Positions 24,467-31,854 of a DNA stretch of 64,000 nucleotides are shown one piece after another (the stretch's first letter is position 1; each line of letters starts with the position of its first letter). The stretch comes from Lentzea waywayandensis. GTDB taxonomy: Bacteria > Actinomycetota > Actinomycetes > Mycobacteriales > Pseudonocardiaceae. The DNA is taken from assembly GCF_900115955.1 (NCBI RefSeq), contig NZ_FOYL01000004.1, forward strand, positions 62,001-126,000, written 5' to 3'. Both the position numbers and the translations under genes were made by a program. Under the pieces are notes generated by a model. It had not been told where the DNA came from and searched no databases. It was given only the letters and a program-made list of their open reading frames with translations.

Positions 24467-25165
24467 GTGGACAAGGGGAACTCGGTTCGATTGCTCGTCG
24501 TAGATGACGAGCCGCACATCGCTGACCTGGTCGCGACGGTCGCCCGGTACGAGGGCTGGCAGGCCGCGACAGCGCTCAACGGTGAGGAGGCGCTGAGAGA
24601 GGCCGCCGAGTTCCAGCCGGACATCGTCGTGCTCGACCTCATGCTGCCTGACCTGGACGGATTCACCGTTCTTGATCGGATGCGGGCGGCCGGCGCGATG
24701 GTGCCGGTGGTCTTTCTGACGGCCCGTGACGGCACCGCGGACCGGGTCGCTGGACTCACCCGGGGTGGCGACGACTACCTCGTGAAACCTTTTTCGGTCG
24801 AGGAGCTGATGGCCCGGCTCAGGGCCGTGCTGCGCCGCTCGACGGGTCCGTCGTGGAAGCGTTCGGTCCTGAAAGTGTCCGATCTGGTGATGGACGAGGA
24901 CACGCGCGAGGTCCGTCGCGGCGGCAAGCTCGTCACCCTGACCCCGACCGAGTACGAGCTGCTGCGGTACCTGATGCGGCGCTCGCCGGCCGTGCTGACC
25001 AAGGCGCAGATCCTCGACCACGTGTGGGAGTACGACTTCGGCGGCCGCTCGAACGTGGTCGAGCTCGTCATCTCCCACCTGCGCCGCAAGCTCGACGACG
25101 GCCGCGAGCCGTTGATCCACACCGTGCGCGGTGTGGGGTACGTGCTCCGCCGAGCAGCGGAGTGA
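24467..25165 (+). CDS. OmpR-family response regulator
   Basis: About 232 residues. Receiver domain at 7-120 with acidic pocket VVDDEP, phospho-acceptor Asp in IVVLDLMLPDLDG and conserved Lys in YLVKPFS. C-terminal winged helix at 135-230 (LTPTEYELLRYLMRRSPAVL, ending VRGVGYVLR). The GTG at 24467 is the best-placed start before the receiver; no clear ribosome site is visible and the frame is open to 24377. It is followed eight bases later by the sensor kinase. Divergence from the flavin electron-transfer operon suggests control of it, for example in response to redox or metal state; that is inferred. Confidence 0.85.
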   Translation: MDKGNSVRLLVVDDEPHIADLVATVARYEGWQAATALNGEEALREAAEFQPDIVVLDLMLPDLDGFTVLDRMRAAGAMVPVVFLTARDGTADRVAGLTRGGDDYLVKPFSVEELMARLRAVLRRSTGPSWKRSVLKVSDLVMDEDTREVRRGGKLVTLTPTEYELLRYLMRRSPAVLTKAQILDHVWEYDFGGRSNVVELVISHLRRKLDDGREPLIHTVRGVGYVLRRAAE

Positions 25166-25173
25166 GCCCCGCC

Positions 25174-26580
25174 ATGAAGCTCAAGCCCGTCCGCGACTGG
25201 CGGCTCGGCACCCGCCTGGCGCTGGGCCTCGGCGCGCTCGCGCTGACGGTGTTCGTGATCGTCGGCTGGGTCATGGTCACGTCCATGAAGGACTTCCTCG
25301 ACCGCCGCCTCGACGACCAGATGGTGATCAGCCAGCAGGGCGCGGCCAAGGAGGTCGAGTACTACGGCAAGATCACCAAGATCCCGCCGGACTGGTTCGC
25401 CGTCGTCTACAAGATCGAGGACGGTGGCGTCACGCCCCTGCCGGGCGACCAGCAGCCGCAGGACCGCGAGGAGTTCGACGCGCTCGCCAAGCAGGCGCTG
25501 ACCGCGGACAAGTTCGAGACCGAGTACCTGCGCGACGAGGGCAAGTTCCGGCTGCGCGCCTGCCAGGTCATCAAGGACGAGTACATCGTGGTCAGCGCGG
25601 CCCCGATGCAGGACAGGGACGGCACGATCTCCCAGCTCGTCACGGTCGGCGTGATCGCGTTCCTGGCCGCGCTGGTCGCGTTGGTGGTGGGCGGCCAGGC
25701 GTTGATCCGCAAGGGCATGCAGCCGCTGTCGGACATGGCCGACACCGCGCACGACATCTCGTCGCACGACCTGACCGACTCGGGTGATCTCACCGTGCGC
25801 GTGGACAGTCGTGGCGGCGGCGTCGAGGTCGAGGAGCTGCGTGAGGCGTTCAACAAGATGCTCGCGCACATCGACACGTCGTTGGTCGCGCGCACGGCCG
25901 CCGAGCAACGCTTGCGCCGGTTCATCGCCGACGCCTCGCACGAGCTACGCACGCCTCTCACGTCGTTGCGCGGCTACGCGGACCTCTTCCGGTACGCGGC
26001 GGCCAACGAACCGGGCGAGCGCGAGAAGCACCTGGAGAAGCTGCGTTCGGAGGCGTCCCGCATGAGCGTGCTGCTCGACGACCTGTTGTTGTTGGCACGC
26101 CTGGATTCCGCGGCGACCGAACCACCGTTGCGGCCCGAGGAGCTGGACCTGTCGGTGATCGCGGAGGCGGCGGCGGACGCGTTCCGCGCGGGCAGGCCGT
26201 CGCACGCGCTGGACGTCGACGCCGACACGGTCACCATGACCGCCGACCCGACGCGACTGCGTCAGGTGCTCGACAACCTGCTGACCAACGCGGCCGTGCA
26301 CACGCCCGCCGGCACCGCGGTGTCGTTGAAGGTGACGGCCGAGAACGGCTGGGCGGTGATCCGGGTGAGCGACACCGGTCCCGGAATTCCGGAGGCCGAC
26401 CAGGCGCGGATCTTCGACAGGTTCTACCGCGTGGACGACTCGCGGACCCGTCAGCGCGGCGGCAGCGGTCTCGGACTCGCCGTGGTGCAGTCGCTGGTGC
26501 AGGCGCACGGCGGCACGATCGAGCTGGCCAGCCGGCCGGGGTCGACGGTCTTCACGATCCGTCTCCCCCGGCGGCCGTGA
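25174..26580 (+). CDS. Sensor histidine kinase
   Basis: A 468-residue membrane kinase. Two membrane helices (LALGLGALALTVFVIVGWVM near 17 and LVTVGVIAFLAALVALVVGG near 155) flank an extracytoplasmic domain of about 110 residues, followed by HAMP, HisKA with the phospho-His in ASHELRTPLTSLRGY, and HATPase with DNLLTNA, DTGPGIPEAD and GGSGLGLAVV. It forms a two-component pair with the preceding regulator. Its stop is two bases from the stop of the convergent aldo/keto reductase gene. Confidence 0.9.
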   Translation: MKLKPVRDWRLGTRLALGLGALALTVFVIVGWVMVTSMKDFLDRRLDDQMVISQQGAAKEVEYYGKITKIPPDWFAVVYKIEDGGVTPLPGDQQPQDREEFDALAKQALTADKFETEYLRDEGKFRLRACQVIKDEYIVVSAAPMQDRDGTISQLVTVGVIAFLAALVALVVGGQALIRKGMQPLSDMADTAHDISSHDLTDSGDLTVRVDSRGGGVEVEELREAFNKMLAHIDTSLVARTAAEQRLRRFIADASHELRTPLTSLRGYADLFRYAAANEPGEREKHLEKLRSEASRMSVLLDDLLLLARLDSAATEPPLRPEELDLSVIAEAAADAFRAGRPSHALDVDADTVTMTADPTRLRQVLDNLLTNAAVHTPAGTAVSLKVTAENGWAVIRVSDTGPGIPEADQARIFDRFYRVDDSRTRQRGGSGLGLAVVQSLVQAHGGTIELASRPGSTVFTIRLPRRP

Positions 26581-26581
26581 C

Positions 26582-27610
26582 CTAGTCGGCCTGCGAGCTG
26601 GTGGCCCACAGGTCGATGCCCGACTCGACGGCGTACTTGTCGATCTCGGCGAGCTCGTCGTCGGTCAGCGGCGGCGCCTGCAGGGCCGCGAGGTTCTGCT
26701 CCAGCTGCCCGACCGAGGAAGCGCCGATCAACGCCGACGTGACGCGCGGGTCGCGGATCGTCCAGGTCAGCGCGAGCTGGGCCAGCGACTGGCCGCGCGA
26801 CTTGGCGATCTCGTTGAGCGACCGGATGCGGCCGAGGTTCTGCTCGGTGAGCAGGTCCGTCGACAGCGACTTGCCCTGCGAGGCGCGCGAGCCCTCGGGG
26901 ACGCCGTTGAGGTAGCGGTCGGTCAGCATGCCCTGCGCGAGCGGCGAGAAAGCGATGCAGCCGGCGCCGACCTCCTCCAGCGCGTCCAGCAGCTCCGGCT
27001 CGATCCAGCGGTTGAGCATCGAGTACGACGGCTGGTGGATCAGCAGCGGCACGCCGGCGGACCGAAGCAGCTCGGCGGCCTCGCGGGTCTTCGCGGGCGA
27101 GTACGACGAGATGCCGACGTAGAGCGCCTTGCCCTGCTGGACCGCGGACACGAGCGCGCCCATCGTCTCTTCCAGCGGCGTCTCCGGGTCGAACCGGTGC
27201 GAGTAGAAGATGTCGACGTAGTCGAGGCCCATCCGCGTCAGCGACTGGTCGAGCGAGCTGAGCAGGTACTTGCGGCTGCCCCACTCCCCGTACGGCCCGG
27301 CCCACATGTCGTAGCCCGCCTTCGTCGAGATGACGAGCTCGTCGCGGTACGGGCGGAGATCGTCCTTCAGGATCTGCCCGAACGTGGTCTCCGCCGAGCC
27401 GTAGGGCGGACCGTAGTTGTTGGCGAGGTCGAAGTGCGTGACACCGAGGTCGAACGCCCTCCGCGCGATCCCGCGACCCGACTCGTAGGGCCGGTCGCCG
27501 CCGAAGTTGTGCCAAAGGCCGAGCGAGATGGCGGGCAGCTTGAGGCCGCTGCGTCCCGTCCGCCGGTAGGTCATCTGGTCGTAGCGCGCGCTATCCGCGA
27601 GGTAGGACAT
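26582..27610 (-). CDS. Aldo/keto reductase, YghZ-like
   Basis: A 342-residue NADPH-dependent aldo/keto reductase, closest in pattern to Escherichia coli YghZ (L-glyceraldehyde 3-phosphate reductase) and potassium-channel beta-subunit-like AKRs. Catalytic tetrad positions are visible: Asp in FDLANNYG, Tyr in the same stretch, Lys in VISTKAGYDM and His in DIFYSHRFD. The early GLWHNFGGDRP motif is typical of the YghZ group. It probably detoxifies small aldehydes. It stands alone between the histidine kinase and the lectin gene. Confidence 0.9.
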   Translation of the reverse strand: MSYLADSARYDQMTYRRTGRSGLKLPAISLGLWHNFGGDRPYESGRGIARRAFDLGVTHFDLANNYGPPYGSAETTFGQILKDDLRPYRDELVISTKAGYDMWAGPYGEWGSRKYLLSSLDQSLTRMGLDYVDIFYSHRFDPETPLEETMGALVSAVQQGKALYVGISSYSPAKTREAAELLRSAGVPLLIHQPSYSMLNRWIEPELLDALEEVGAGCIAFSPLAQGMLTDRYLNGVPEGSRASQGKSLSTDLLTEQNLGRIRSLNEIAKSRGQSLAQLALTWTIRDPRVTSALIGASSVGQLEQNLAALQAPPLTDDELAEIDKYAVESGIDLWATSSQAD

Positions 27611-27674
27611 GGCGCCAGAATGTCACGTCCTAACGAGACAGTGCAGGACATGATCCGGGCCACCCGGGAACGGC

Positions 27675-27706
27675 ACGAGGCCGCAGATGATGATCTACGG
27701 CCTCGT
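27675..27706 (-). terminator. Hairpin downstream of the lectin gene
   Basis: A 9-bp perfect stem ACGAGGCCG (27675-27683) with CGGCCTCGT (27698-27706) and a 14-base loop, 35 bases after the lectin stop on the minus strand. No long T run. Confidence 0.5.
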
Positions 27707-27741
27707 ACGTCGTTCTGCTCAATTGTTCTGATGCGCGGCAA

Positions 27742-28164
27742 TCACGCGTTGCGGATCTTCCACTGCTGATCGCTGTAGGAAGTGACGCAGTCGTGCTGGA
27801 ACGCCGGCGCCCCGTTGACGTTGTTCGCGGACCTCACCGCGAGGCAACGACCGGTGTAGTTGTTGATCGCGAAGCTGTAGAGGTGGTGACCGACCGAGTC
27901 GTAGGCGTCGGTGATGAACCAGCGCTGGTCCGCGTAGCCCAGGCAGTCGAACTGGAACGCGGGCGACCCGTCGCAGCTGCTCGCCCCTCTGACCGCGAGG
28001 CACCGGCCGGTGTTGATGTTCGTCCAGGTGCTGAGGTACTGGGCGGTCACCTCGCCGGTGCGCTTGACGCAGGTGATTTTCTCCGCGGCCTGCGCGGGAG
28101 TGTTCAGAGTCGCGGCCATGACAACAGCGGCCACCAATACGAATACACGACGAAGAAACGACAT
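27742..28164 (-). CDS. Secreted ricin-type beta-trefoil lectin-like protein
   Basis: A 140-residue secreted protein. The start at 28164 (MSFLRRVF) is chosen because GGGGA lies seven bases upstream and a typical Sec signal peptide (RRVFVLVAAVVMAATL then TPAQAA) follows immediately. The mature part has two visible repeats of the ricin lectin pattern, each with a cysteine pair and a Q-x-W-type motif (GRCLAVRGASSCDGSPAFQF with DQRWF; GRCLAVRSANNVNGAPAFQH with DQQWK). It is shorter than a full three-repeat beta-trefoil, so a repeat may be degenerate. The likely role is carbohydrate binding outside the cell, target unknown. It is a single-gene unit. Confidence 0.78.
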   Translation of the reverse strand: MSFLRRVFVLVAAVVMAATLNTPAQAAEKITCVKRTGEVTAQYLSTWTNINTGRCLAVRGASSCDGSPAFQFDCLGYADQRWFITDAYDSVGHHLYSFAINNYTGRCLAVRSANNVNGAPAFQHDCVTSYSDQQWKIRNA

Positions 28165-28586
28165 TCGCAATCCCCAATTGCTGCGTGGCCGAGGGGCGAA
28201 CGCAACCACGAACCAGCACCGGTGAGGGCACCTCGATCACCCGTCACTCGACCAGCCCAGTCCGGACGACCGAAGCCGATCGCCGCGACCGGCCCTCGGC
28301 GCGACCTCTGGAACCACGACGCCAGATCCGCGCACGACCACGGTTCACATATGAGGTCCGCTCATTCCTGGTCGGCGTGCCGCAAAGCGCGAACGAAGTC
28401 GTCTCTCCGTTTCCCAAGTCGCAACGCAACCAAACGACTACACAGCGCACAGGCGACGGTGCGGATAGTGCCGGAAACCTCGCGGCTAACCGATCCGCCG
28501 GGCAACCGCCCCCCGTCGACCAGCGCGAAGGGCGCCCACTTCGCCCACGCGAAACAAGACGGCGTTTGACCTGGGAAGCAAGAAGA
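28165..28586. other. Gene-free region between the lectin and tRNA-Thr
   Basis: About 420 bases. Open frames here show no coding signature or recognisable homology, and no convincing repeat or RNA structure is seen. It must hold the lectin promoter. A CATATG palindrome sits at 28349-28354. Confidence 0.5.
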
Positions 28587-28619
28587 CTCCCCGACCAGCC
28601 GTCATGGCTGGTCAGGGAG
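28587..28619 (-). terminator. Terminator of the tRNA-Thr gene
   Basis: A 14-bp stem with one mismatch, CTCCCCGACCAGCC (28587-28600) against GGCTGGTCAGGGAG (28606-28619), loop GTCAT. On the minus strand it follows the tRNA by eight bases and is trailed by a TCTTCTT stretch. Confidence 0.8.
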
Positions 28620-28627
28620 CCGAATTG

Positions 28628-28700
28628 AGCCGGCGAGGGGAATCGAACCCCTAACCTTTCGCTTACAAGGCGAGTGCTCTGCCAATTGAGCTACGCCGGC
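28628..28700 (-). tRNA. tRNA-Thr (anticodon TGT)
   Basis: A complete 73-base cloverleaf on the minus strand: acceptor stem GCCGGCG with CGCCGGC, D arm GCTC/GAGC, anticodon stem CTCGC with one mismatch at its outer pair, loop CTTGTAA giving anticodon UGU for threonine ACA codons, and T arm AGGGG-TTCGATT-CCCCT. The discriminator base is U and the CCA end is not encoded. A terminator follows at 28587-28619. Confidence 0.95.
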
Positions 28701-28875
28701 GGGCGCGTGTTCGCGAACATCGTAAGCGCCCGTTGCGGGTGCTACCTGCGGCGAACGGTCTGCTCTCAGTGTGATCGGATTGCTCCGACCGGAGTCAGAC
28801 CAACCAACTGAGTGGATCAATGCGTCGGGGTGACCGCCTTGACCAGGTCAGGAGGGTAACCAACGGACAGTGATC

Positions 28876-30303
28876 ATGTCCTCCTTTTCGGGTCGCCCGA
28901 TCGGAGGTGGCAGACGACACAGCAACAGTCGAAGGGCCTGTCACGATCACACGACGGAGGTGCCCAAGATTTCCACGAACAGCCTGCACGGCCCCGCTCT
29001 GCCCGATGACACCACGGTTCACCTGGTACTCGATCTCGCCCTGAAGATCGGTGAGGTCCAAATGTCCAGCGGGGCCGGCGCGGCCGATGTGACAGCCACG
29101 ATTCTCTCAGTCACCGAGAGCTATGGACTGCCGCACACCGAAGTCGACGTGATCTACACCTCTATCAGCGTGTCGTGTCACCGCGGCACGGAGGCGCTGC
29201 CGATCACCTCGATCCGGGTCGTCCGGCAGCGCGGTCTCGACTACACGCGACTCGCGGACGTCGAGCACCTCGTGCGCAATCTCGGTCCGATCGAAGAAGC
29301 GCACGCACGGCTCGAAGACATCACGAACGCCAAGCACCCGTACCCGCGCTGGGTCGCCACCGCCGCGTGGGGCGGGATGGCCGCCGCGGTGGCGTTCCTC
29401 GTGGGCGGCGGGCTGGTGCTCGCGCTCACCGCCGCGGCCATCACCGCCGTGGTCGACCGGGTCGGCCGGTTGCTCAACCGCCGCAACCTGCCCTTCTTCT
29501 TCCAGCAACTCGTCGGCGGTGCGCTCGGCACGGGCGCGGCGCTGGCCATCTACTCGACCGGATTGCTGCCCGTGCGGCCGAGTCTGCTCGTCGCCGTCGG
29601 GATCGTCGTGCTGCTGTCCGGACTCGCGCTCGTCAGCACCGTGCAGGACGCGATCTCCGGCTACAACGTCACCGCCGCGGGCCGCACGGTCGAGACCGTG
29701 CTGCTCAGCGCCGGCCTGATCGCGGGTGTGGCGCTGGCGATCCGCGCGGCCGTCCACTTCGGACTGGACATCCGGCTGAGCGATCCGTTGCCCGCGTTGA
29801 TCTCCGCGGTGCCGATGCAGTTCGCGGCCGGCGCGGCGACGAGCGCGTTCTTCGCGCTCGCCTGTTACGCCCGGCCCCGCGCGCTCGTCGCCGCCGCCAT
29901 CTCCGGCGCGATCGGCACGGCCGCCTACGGTCTCGTGACGAGCTTCGGCCTGGACGCGCTGCTCGGCTCCGCCGTGGCCGCCGCGATCACCGGGTTCGGC
30001 GGCGCGACGATGACCCGCCGGCTGCGCATCCCGACGCTCGTCGTCGTCCAGGCCGGCGTCGTCCCGCTGCTGCCCGGCTGGACCACCTACCGGGGCCTGT
30101 TCCAGCTCACCGCCGAGGGCGATCCGGCCGGTTTGAGCACGCTCGTGTTCGCGAGTGGCATTGCTCTCGCTCTGGCCGGAGGGGTCGTGTTCGGCGAGTA
30201 CCTGGCCCAGCCCGTGCGTACCGGACTGGGCCGCTTGGAGCGCAAGTTCGCTGGTCCACGCATGTCCGGGCCGCTCAAACCCACCAAGCGTCGTTTGGAG
30301 TGA
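28876..30303 (+). CDS. ThrE-family threonine/serine exporter
   Basis: About 475 residues. A soluble N-terminal domain (about 50-160) with the conserved start LALKIGEVQMSSGAGAADV is followed by around ten membrane helices in two sets (ThrE and ThrE_2 domains, as in Corynebacterium glutamicum ThrE), consistent with proton-driven export of threonine or serine. The start is uncertain: GTG 28870, ATG 28876 and GTG 28960 are all in frame, and AGGAGG at 28850-28855 is about 20 bases upstream of the ATG. The gene is divergent from the tRNA-Thr gene. It may also transport other small solutes. Confidence 0.82.
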   Translation: MSSFSGRPIGGGRRHSNSRRACHDHTTEVPKISTNSLHGPALPDDTTVHLVLDLALKIGEVQMSSGAGAADVTATILSVTESYGLPHTEVDVIYTSISVSCHRGTEALPITSIRVVRQRGLDYTRLADVEHLVRNLGPIEEAHARLEDITNAKHPYPRWVATAAWGGMAAAVAFLVGGGLVLALTAAAITAVVDRVGRLLNRRNLPFFFQQLVGGALGTGAALAIYSTGLLPVRPSLLVAVGIVVLLSGLALVSTVQDAISGYNVTAAGRTVETVLLSAGLIAGVALAIRAAVHFGLDIRLSDPLPALISAVPMQFAAGAATSAFFALACYARPRALVAAAISGAIGTAAYGLVTSFGLDALLGSAVAAAITGFGGATMTRRLRIPTLVVVQAGVVPLLPGWTTYRGLFQLTAEGDPAGLSTLVFASGIALALAGGVVFGEYLAQPVRTGLGRLERKFAGPRMSGPLKPTKRRLE

Positions 30304-30353
30304 AACTCGCTGTGACGGGGGTTACACGGCACGCCGACAGCACGCGTCCGCAC

Positions 30354-30359
30354 TAGCCT
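30354..30359 (+). promoter_or_regulatory. -10 box of a leaderless promoter (otsA)
   Basis: TAGCCT ends seven bases before the GTG start of otsA at 30367. No ribosome-binding site is present, so translation probably begins at the transcript end. Confidence 0.55.
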
Positions 30360-30366
30360 CAGTTTC

Positions 30367-31806
30367 GTGAGCATGGACATTGGCGAGAACGGGGCGGAAT
30401 TCGTAGTCGTGGCCAACCGGCTGCCGGTTGACCTGGAGCGCTTGCCTGACGGCACGGAGCGGTGGAAGCACAGCCCTGGCGGGCTCGTGAGCGCGCTCGA
30501 ACCGTTCCTCCGCTCACACAGCGGCGCCTGGGTCGGCTGGCCCGGCGTCGCGGACACCGAGGTACCGCCGTTCGAGGACGACGGCCTCCTGCTGCACCCG
30601 GTCGAGCTGTCCGCGAAAGAGGTCGAGGACTACTACGAGGGCTTCTCCAACGGCACGCTCTGGCCGCTCTACCACGACGTCGTGGCGCAGCCGGCCTTCC
30701 ACCGGCACTGGTGGAACGCCTACGTGAAGGTCAACCAGCGCTTCGCCGACGCAACGGCGAAGGTCGCCGCCCAGGGCGCGACGGTGTGGGTGCAGGACTA
30801 CCAGCTGCAACTCGTCCCGGCGATGCTGCGCGAGCAGCGGCCCGACCTCAAGATCGGCTTCTTCCTGCACATCCCGTTCCCGCCGGTCGAGCTGTTCATG
30901 CAGCTCCCGTGGCGCACGGAGATCATCCGCGGCCTGCTCGGCGCCGACCTGGTCGGCTTCCACCGGCCCGGCGGCGCGCAGAACTTCCTCTGGCTGGCCC
31001 GCCGGCTCGTGGGCCTGGAACCGAGCCGCGGCACCGTGGGTGTCAGGACCCGGCCAGGTGTCGTGCAGGTCGGCGACCGCACCGTGCGCGTCGGCGCGTT
31101 CCCCATCTCGATCGACAGCGCGGGGCTCGACGCGGTCGCCCGGCGCAAGGAGACGCAGGCCCGCGCGAAGCAGATTCGAGCGGACCTGGGCAACCCCAAG
31201 CGCATCCTTCTGGGTGTGGACCGTCTCGACTACACGAAGGGCATCGACGTCAGGATCCGCGCTCTGTACGAGCTGATCGCGGACGGACGTCTGGACCCAG
31301 AGGACGTCGCGATGGTGCAGCTAGCCACGCCGAGCAGGGAGCGCGTCGACCACTACGTGACGATGCGCAAGGACATCGAGCAGTCGGTCGGCCGGATCAA
31401 CGGCGAGTTCGGACGGGTCGGCAGGCCCGTCGTGCACTACCTGCACCAGTCGGTGAACCGCGAGGAGCTCGTCGCGTTCATGAGCGCGGCGGACGTCATG
31501 GTCGTCACGCCCGTTCGGGACGGAATGAACCTCGTGTGCAAGGAGTACGTGGCCTGCCGATATGATCTTGGTGGAGCTCTGGTGCTCAGCGAGTTCGCCG
31601 GCGCTGCCGCAGAACTGACCAGTGCGTTCCTGGTGAACCCCCATGATCTGGACGGTGTCAAGAACGCTCTGCAGGCCGCCCTCGACATCGATCCTGCTGA
31701 AGGCCGCCGTAGGATGCGCGCGCTGCGCCGCCAAGTCCTCACCCATGACGTTGACCGTTGGGCGAGGTCGTTCCTGGAGGCGTTGGGCACGCAGACCTCG
31801 GTCTGA
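30367..31806 (+). CDS. otsA: Trehalose-6-phosphate synthase OtsA
   Basis: A 479-residue GT20 glycosyltransferase that makes trehalose 6-phosphate from UDP- or another NDP-glucose and glucose 6-phosphate. It has the normal family length. Motifs include [14 protein letters not shown] near residue 13, [33 protein letters not shown], the diphosphate-binding [10 protein letters not shown] and [19 protein letters not shown]. It begins leaderless and is followed after 48 bases by the OtsB-GH15 fusion gene in the same direction, giving a two-gene trehalose unit. Confidence 0.95.
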   Translation: MSMDIGENGAEFVVVANRLPVDLERLPDGTERWKHSPGGLVSALEPFLRSHSGAWVGWPGVADTEVPPFEDDGLLLHPVELSAKEVEDYYEGFSNGTLWPLYHDVVAQPAFHRHWWNAYVKVNQRFADATAKVAAQGATVWVQDYQLQLVPAMLREQRPDLKIGFFLHIPFPPVELFMQLPWRTEIIRGLLGADLVGFHRPGGAQNFLWLARRLVGLEPSRGTVGVRTRPGVVQVGDRTVRVGAFPISIDSAGLDAVARRKETQARAKQIRADLGNPKRILLGVDRLDYTKGIDVRIRALYELIADGRLDPEDVAMVQLATPSRERVDHYVTMRKDIEQSVGRINGEFGRVGRPVVHYLHQSVNREELVAFMSAADVMVVTPVRDGMNLVCKEYVACRYDLGGALVLSEFAGAAAELTSAFLVNPHDLDGVKNALQAALDIDPAEGRRRMRALRRQVLTHDVDRWARSFLEALGTQTSV

Positions 31807-31854
31807 ATCCTTTCAGATCCCCGTATTGACCCATCGAGTGCTCCAGGAGGGGCG

